Shown piece after piece: positions 14,001 through 23,000 of a DNA stretch of 64,000 bases. Under the pieces are notes generated by a model that was not told the origin of the DNA, ran no database searches, and was given only the letters and a program-made list of their open reading frames with translations. Positions within the stretch are counted from its first letter, which is position 1. Each line of letters starts with the position of its first letter. The stretch is taken from positions 81,851,907 through 81,915,906 of the forward strand of contig NC_060249.1 of the NCBI RefSeq assembly GCF_921293095.1, written 5' to 3'. This DNA comes from Ischnura elegans. Its lineage: Eukaryota > Arthropoda > Insecta > Odonata > Coenagrionidae. A program made the translations under genes and the position numbers.

Positions 14001-17000
14001 AAATCCATTTTGAACAACAAATTGAATATTTCGATGTTGCTTCCACTTATTGTTAGACTTGCGCACTGTAAGATAGATTTGAAATACAAGATTACGGGGA
14101 TGAGGAAGAATTAGGTTTATGAAAAAGCAACATGAATGCAAAGGGCACTCCTTTCATATATCTGAGCGATCTTTCTTCCCTATGGTGCATTAAAATTATT
14201 TATGGCCTTCAAATTTGTAATAAATAACAAGTAAAGAGGGGTCAAAGATCAAAAATTCTAATAATCAATGACTTCTAAACATCACTACTTATAAAATGAG
14301 CGTGAAATTTGGAAGTGAAGTCTTCAAAGTTCATCTCTAGAAATGCGTGGCTACACTACATCGCTGAAATGCTAGAAGTATGCCGATATTTTTCCGAAAA
14401 TTGAAAATTTTTGTGTTTATTCAATTTTTAGTAGCAACAACTTCCCCTATTTGAATCATTCATGCATGATGTATCTCCATGCTGCATCACCTGTAAATTT
14501 CGCGCCACCTTATATCTTACAGCAGTTCTTCTATGTTTTTCCAGCCTTTGCGATACTGATTACATAGTCATTCATAAGGGACCGTCTATATCTAGCCCAG
14601 TCCTCACAAGGATATGTGGCTCAAGAAAAACTCATGTGGAGTATTCTGGTCCGAGTATGCTCATTGAGTTCAGGTAATTTAAATTAAATGTAGTTTGATT
14701 CCACATCCACCTATACATAAATCTCACCCATAGTAACGTATATCTTTTTATTCTTGAATAAGATCTGGTCCCTCGATTCCTCCTTATGACTACAATGGAT
14801 TCACAGCGCGGTTAGACTTCATCAGTGCTTCGGAAGATACATCTGTTACGGATCTACCATTAGGTTTTTCCACCAGCGGAGAAGAGCCTGGAATTTTGAG
14901 TAAGTATTGAAAATAAAAGTATTCCATGCATTATTATCATGTAATTCTAAAAAATCGTAACTGAAAACTTTGCTATCAGTGACATTCGAAAAGCGCCATT
15001 CAAATAATATCTTAGTGCACCGTTATGTAAGCAGGCACCCCACACATTGCTCTATTGATACGAAAAAGTTTTATTCTGCATTAATATCTTCAAACGAGGT
15101 GAAATTAAAAAAATAGCAACAGTTATACAATATTCAGGATAAAGGCATCGTTTATATATATGATTTTTTAGTGAAACAGCTGTTCTAGAGTCCTTTGTAT
15201 GGCCATTCATCATCACTTAACGCTTAATCTTTATCCGTAATCGATACTCGGTAGCTTATTATTTGTAATACATAGGATGTGCATTTTTTATTTACTCTAA
15301 TTTTTAAAATTGAATGACGCGCAAATGGTTCGATGAGTTTCTTGAGGCTACAGCTTACACGAGATCTTTCTTACCTTTCGGCCAAGAGCTCTACGTAGAG
15401 GAGGCCTCAGTCTGACACGTAGAAGCTTGATTTTTGCTGTCACTTCGCTCACTTCTCAATTTATTTTCATAAGTGTTCGCAGCTTTGGAATAAGTGCAAA
15501 TGGGCCCATTTATTCCCAATGTTTGCGATTGAGTATTTGCACACATATGTCTGTTAATTTCTAATTATAGCGTGTTTCCTGTGAAAGGGTCTAGCAGGTT
15601 AAGATGGTGAAAAGTGTCCTCCGATATTTTGAGAAATAAAAAATATGCACTTAAAGTTTTAAAGAAATTAAAGCTTAACAGTATGGTTATAAGCAATAAT
15701 TACGATTAATATAAGTGTGATGGGCATTGTTTATGTTAATGCTTATTCTTAATCAATAATATTAGAAACTGATCAACAATAGTTGCTCTCAACAATCAAA
15801 CCAAATATCCTCCTGGAATGCATAGATACAAATGGCGCAAAGCTGTTATTCGTGTTTTTGACTCTGTTTCGCCAATTTTAAAAATCTGAAAAAATTAGGA
15901 TTTTACTTAAAAATATGGGTAACAACATATTTTTTTCGGCGTGTTTATTGTTTCCTAAAATTTTTAATTTAATTTTGAAATTTTCAAACTTGTGTAAAAG
16001 TTTAGTTATCGGTTCAAAAATTTTGAAAAAAAAATTAGGATGGTAGACCATAATAATATACACAATTTAAAATCAAGAAAACGATTTTACAAAAATAAAA
16101 ACTGGAGATATGGTTAAAAAACTATAAATCGTGTTTCAATTTTTTCTGGGGTTATTTTCCATTGTTGAGGCCTGAAACTTTGGGTAAACACATAGTTTTG
16201 GATGCACTTTAAGTGTATATTTCTCAAAACATCGGAGGGCACTTTTCACCATCTTAACCTGCTAGACCCTTTGGATAACTCTACCGTCAGCGTCACGAGT
16301 GGTGACTTTTGTAAACCAATTTAAATTTAGGGTGGATGGCAGCACGTTTAATACACGACTAAAAATCTTCTACGAGGGTGGTTTTTTTCAACCTCCAATG
16401 GATCATGAACGAAAGACGAAGTGATTGATTAAAAATCATGTTATTACTAAATATTGTGCACACTTGTGATGTCCTTTCGACATAATGGCTAAGGTGATTG
16501 AGGAATTGGCCGTGCCTGTGGACAGGCTTTACTATACCCTCATCATAGGATGTTACCGCCAATGACTTCCAATGAACTTTGCCTTTGTCTTGAAGCTCAT
16601 CGCCTGTTTAAAAACGCTTACCTCCTAGCCAAATCTTCATTTCAGCGTCAAAATTGAAGTCACATGGCACTAGGTCGGCATTGCACGGCGGGTGATCGAA
16701 AATGTTCCATTGAAATTGCTAAAGAAGCAGTTGGGATGCATCAGCGCTGAGATGACGGGCGTTGTCATGGATTAGAACACTTCCAGAAGTCAGTATGTCT
16801 TTTGTTTTGTTTTGAATTGGAGTGGGCATGATGTTTCACACTGAGCAGCTGCATTAACGTGAAAATTCCCTTTAAACGGCAAAGAGGTCAAGATAAGTCA
16901 ATGATGGCTAGATCCCAATGAGGGCGATTCGGCGAGTTTTCTGGCTGCCGCTCCGCTATGTGTACACTTGGCGGGAGAAATAATTGTGGCAGTGTAGCTA

Positions 17001-20000
17001 ATAAGACTGCCATTAGCCTTAAAATAACAACTTACGGTCAGAAATGACTTGACTTTGCTGTTTATTTTACCAGTGAGCGTGTGGTGCGGCTTGAGCGTGT
17101 AGTGCGGAGGACGCGCGTAGCCGTCTGCCACTTGTATGGTATTTTGGCTGAGCGATCGCAAGTAGAAAAAAACCACCTCGCAATTTAAAACTCCTTCTTG
17201 TGACTTTCGCATATTTCATTGAGGGTAAAAAAAATCATTTCTCTCGAATTAGATACGACCCAAATTCCTCCAAATTTGTAACGAGTGTTCTTAGATCGTA
17301 TTATAGGGGTCTAATCAAATAATTTTTGTCTCTACAAATTTTAATCCCTTTCGCAATTTAAAAACTTACAGATGGCTCCTTAATATTTAGGCATTAGATA
17401 GTTCGCGTATGTTCCCTAAAACTTATTTCATGGTTGGTTTGTTTAAGAAGAGTACAGGGCGGCCCAGAAGGGAGAAAAGCATAGAAGGGGTGGTTTTTCA
17501 AAGTTCCCACCATGGGCAATAGTATGTGAAATTTAATTGAAGAAGGAGAGGCTCATATCGCTTTATTATAGTACAAAATTAAGGTGCAGAAATTCTTTTC
17601 TGGTTTAAACCTGGTGAATGGATCGAACTTCAATATTTCGGCTGCTCACTCTGCTTCCGTCATCAGAGATTAACTGCTGATGACAGCAGAGTGAGCTGCC
17701 GAAATATTGTATTTCAAGTTATTAACCCGGTTTAAACTCGAAAAAAAATTCAAATATTCACGGGAAAACCTCAAATCTTTCGTTTAACTTAAGGCTGTTT
17801 GACATTTTTTAAATATTTACCGTTCGCAATACCGAACATCCAAATTGGCGACTCCCGCCCCATCGCTATAAATTCTCTTTTTCATTTTCTTTACGATGGT
17901 ACAGAATTGAATTCATATTACTCTGTATACCAGCGTAAAGTAAGTAATAAGTGAATAGTCTAAAATAAAAATAAATGCTATATGCAAAAAACATCCTCAA
18001 TCAATTTTTTGAGAAAATACTCTTATGCATAACAAGGCTAAATTGCATTTTTGTCATAGATTATAAGTTTAATGTTAAAAAATCGATTGCGAATGTTTAT
18101 AAGTATTTATACGTTTATATTGATGCTAATTTAACTTTTTCATTAATATATTTTTTTGCGATTTGTACAGATTTATATAATTAATTTTATTTCAAATAAA
18201 GTAAATTGACGCTTATAAGACATCAAAAGGGTTATACATCTTCAGGATGGAATAATTGAAATGTTTTTGCACAAATAGTTGAAATTCCGAATTTGACATC
18301 GTTTTACCATATTTAAACAAAGGTTGCACTTTTCATTGTCCTATTTACATTTTTTTCAGTGGATGAAACGAGAAAATTTCCCAAACGAATACCAAACACC
18401 ATTTGTGACTATGTTTACTATGGAAATACAACCAGGTCAGGACTATTTGATACAAGAGTCAAAGGTCTACATTTGCCTTATATGCAGGGGCTGTCATCTT
18501 CTTCTGGTCCTGTTACCTGTAAACTAGTATTTTATGGGAAAAGTTCGGATATAGTGTACATGTCTCTTTTTAGCTTTGATTTAAGGTAAGTGGACTGTGT
18601 GTCAGTTGGTATTCAGTCATTTTATCTTTAAAGAGGTTAAACCATGAAAAAATCCTTTTTCATTACGTCCGGAGTATTAATGTTGCCATGCATGATAAAA
18701 TTTGAACCTTTGGTACTGTTTCGACGTAGCAACCCCGATAATAATTTCCCTGTGATATTAATGAAGTCAAACCGGAATTCTAGAAAACATTTTTCAAAAT
18801 GACTTGCATTGATTGTTCTCCTCGTGAAGGCGTTTATGAGGACACCTCTCCTTGGCTATCTATTTCAGAGCACCTGCGTGTGAGTCATCGATTGAGGTTT
18901 TTGACGGGAAGCAAGGAAAAAATAGCAAATGTGTCCAAAAGATATGCAGCCCTTTCACGAGGAAACCTGAAGAACAAAAAGGGAGGTAATACGTATTGTG
19001 AGCTAATTATTATTTGTAAGTAATGTTGAGGTAAGCTTTCTTGAAGTTCTAATAAATTTTATTTTTCATCCTCGATTGCCTCTGGGCTCGAGTAGCGTAA
19101 TATTGGGTGCGAGATGAACTCACGTGGTTACGAACTCTCATTTTAATTTTGTGTTATTCTTAAAATAACCGAAGGAGCCCATTCACTCGAAGAAGCATTA
19201 ATATGGTTCCTGGCCCATAGGGTAGTTCATGATGTTTTTCTGCTAGGTTTATAGCGTAGCTCCTATGAATATAATTACCAAAAAGTAGAATAGAAGAAAT
19301 AAAATGTAACATCCTCCCGATTGAATGAGTGTTTGTTTCGAGAAGTTATAAAAATACATCAAACTGTTTCTGATTGATCGTTTTTTGTATTTGACACGTG
19401 CCCCTCTTCTCTATATTAGGGCTGAATCCGTTTAATTTGAGACTTTGTTTGAAATTCCTTTTCTTTCCTCTTACAATGGCTAAGAGCAGGCACGAATTCG
19501 TTGTAGCTTATGTGCTGACTTTTCAACATGTGGGCCCATGTTCAAATCTTGATAGTTTGGGATATTCTTCAGAGAATATTATTGTGTGATTAGTAGAGGG
19601 AACTTAAAGTTAATCATTCTATTCATCGGATGGGATGATAGGCTTTGCCTTCCGTTTAGGACTGTCAAATGATGGGTTCTATCCAATATCCCTTCCCTAC
19701 TGATAACAATGGCGAAAATGCCCTACGATGCCGGTCGACTCCTTTAAATACCTACGTATAACAACCTAGCATTTATAAATTAAATTGTCGTCAATGGAAA
19801 CAATTGATGGAATGTGTCAATTCTGTTTTGCTGTCTAGCTTGAAATAATTTTCACCTCATCTCGCTTTTTTTATCACCATTTTCAGCTTCTCGGAGCAGA
19901 AGTCCATTGTTTCAACGGGAAATGTTCTTACAATTGTATTTCATCAAGCGTATGACTCAAGCAAGGAGTACATTGAAGGTGCCTTTCTTTTTCACGATGG

Positions 20001-23000
20001 CAAGTATTACCTCTTTTTATTTCATTAAAAAATAAGCCAATGATTTCTCTCTGGAGAAGATATCAGCAAAATAAATGGTTTTAATCTTCGCAGAGCGTTT
20101 GGAAGGTGCTTTACAGACATCAGCTCTGTGTGATGTCGTTTATGATGGCACCAGAAGAAGAGGCCGGAATTCAAAAAAAGAAGAACCATTTGCTGAGCCT
20201 CTAGCCGCTCACCACTTCTGGAGAAACGTCGACGGTCCTCTTAGATGTACACAAAGATTTGATGTGGAGAAGGGTCAAACCATAACTCTTAAGGTACTAA
20301 TCTCATTACGGAAGAAATAGGGATCCTAACATTTTTCCCATTGTAAATAACTCTTATCTCAGGAAGTAATAAACAACTGTAAAAGTATGAAAGCCCCACG
20401 TTATCACTACAAAATACGATATTGATTGATATAATTGTAATAGGGTAGTTTCCTTCATCAAAGAAAACGAATGGCATTCATTGCGATTCGTTACCCACCA
20501 TTAGTGTATTCATAAGATATAAATTATTTGGTTTTAGAAATCCCAGTTGAGACGAATGGCAATGGTCAATTTTATCCTCATTATGGTCGGAAAGTTTCCT
20601 TCGTTTGATAAGGTATTAATAATCCTTATTTAAGCCCAGCGCTACCTGATAGCAAGGTACTCTGCTACCTGAGAGCATCCTACGTCGTATCAGCGCTCAA
20701 AGCCTCGCCCCAAGGTCACCTCACTTGCGGCAGCGGGAACCAGAACGACGTCACACGGAGTTTTCCCAGCAAATTCCCAGCATTTCATACTCAACCGTCG
20801 CGTTTTCGCGACGGCTAAGGGCCGTATTCTTAGTCGACCCTACATATCCGTCCCTACATAACAAAAGGCCCCTACATGCGTTTCTCAGTCGACCCTACAT
20901 AAGTGGTGGGGGTTGATTCCGTCGTCAAGTTCTCTGAGATGACGTAGATGATGGCGCAGCGCCAATTTTACACTCTGGTGGTGTAGTGGAACTAACTATG
21001 AAACTAAGAAAAGACGACCGAAAATTTATGACTGAGCATATTGTTTTTGTAGGGTGTAGGACTGGTTCAGCTACCCTACATCAAGTAGGGCCTGTTTAGT
21101 TCCAAAAACGGCCATATGTAGGGCTTGATGTGGCGTATGTAGGGCGAGATCGGTTTATGTAGGGGCTGATGACGTATCCAGGGTCGGTTGGCCCTACAGG
21201 GTCGACTAAGAATACGGCCCTAAGTATGAAATGCGACGTTTTTTATTTTAGCACCACTAAGCGCTACCCTCCAAATCATACTATTCACGCCTTTTTTTTT
21301 GCAAATTCTTTCATGACCTTCCTACCATCCTACTGTCTAGAACCAGATGATGGCTCTGTGAGCCGAAACGCGTCGTGCGCATTAAACTATTGTGGAAAAG
21401 TGCTACCATCTTTTACTTAAATACCTTCTTCCTATTTCATGAGTGCCTACTATGTTGGTGCAATTCTTTTCATGGTGCCTTTATTACTGTGTCCGCTTTC
21501 CTCTAATGTGATTCCAAAATCGTTGAGCTGTAATATTTTTTCATATTTTAAATTAATTTGTGTCGGAAACCCTCGCCGCTGTCTTTTGTCTCTCTCAGAA
21601 GTTCGTACGAAAGAGAGGAGTAGTTTAAATGAGCCAGTTGTTGCTGGGCAACCCTCCTCCCGTAACTTATTGTCATTTTTTTTCATTTCTCTATTTTCAG
21701 AGGAGATACATACTAGGGATTGCATACTGATTGCGCCAAAGCAGTTTGTTGAGACCTGTGCCACGCGACGTAGTTTATTTACGGGAGATTTTGAATTTTT
21801 TTCCGTGCTTACGAGTGATAAGCCAGTCATACACCTAGTGCGTATCTTTTGCGATTGATGAAATTTAACTTAATTTCTTTATTTAACTTTTCAAATAATA
21901 TAAATAAATCTAATAGATAATTGAATAAAAAAAGTGATATAATTACCGTTCCAACAAAAATTAAACATACCAAATCGTAAACATTCAAAGCAATCACTTA
22001 ATCAGCTTCTACGCCAGGAACAGTGCAAGGGGAAAGCAGTTGGAGGATCACTTGATGTGGGACATGTTGGCCTCATGCGCAGAAGCCAATGCGCACAATC
22101 GCATATATTTCCTCCTAGGACCTATCCTTACGACACGCCATTAATCGATATTACTGCTCATTAACTATGCATTGAATTTTAATGTAATGCGTGCATATTT
22201 TTCTGTCTCCTTGATCAGATCACGGCGGGGGAGAGACTAGTGAGTGACCCTCGCTGCACAACTCGCTGTCAGACAGAGAATGGGGGTGGAGGCATCATGG
22301 ATGAGGATATTGGCGGGGGGTGCTCGTGCATGACGAACACAAGTGTATTGTAGCAAATGGACCACATGGTGATAGTCACCGCAGATGGATCGGGAATCCA
22401 GGTCTCTTGCCTCTGTGGCGATTTTCACGTGAGTAGAAATAAAGAATCTACCTCCGCTTTGGATTTAATAACATTCCATTGAAATATATGTGCTCGTTCA
22501 CTATGGCTCATTCATGTTCCCTCTGCTAGCTTTTTAAACCCGGTGAATATCCTCTTCAATAATTAATCAATATAGCGGTCCAGGTTCAGCGTTTGCCTGT
22601 GACAAGCTAGAAACGTATTCCTCGTTTCTAATGGAATATGGGCGATGAATAGTGAACACTATCTATATTGTGAACGTTTTCATGCGACTGATGAAAATAA
22701 CAGCGGAAATTAAAAGTTTGTGATTAATTTTCGCTATGCAATAAAAAAAACAGGAAGTGTGGTGAGACTGTAAGCAACGAAACAATTAATGAATTACTCA
22801 TATAAGTGCATGTTAATTTTGCATTCAATAAGTAAAACTCTTGCCCAATCATTTTTCAAATATTTACCGTATTTTTCCTTAAATTGATGAGCTTATGAGA
22901 GCCAATGAACTGATGAGCTTATGTGAGCAAATCTTCCTAATGGTGATCCTTTTCCTTGATATCCGGTAAGAATTCCTTAACTCTTGTTATTAATATTTAT

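Noticed and set aside
21439..21858. 139-residue open frame with a long antisense frame
   Set aside because: Both strands are open over the same region, there are no protein motifs, and it lies within an intron of the CUB gene.
22343..22353. Removal of the TAG as a GT...AG mini-intron
   Set aside because: It would be 11 bases long, far below any workable intron size.
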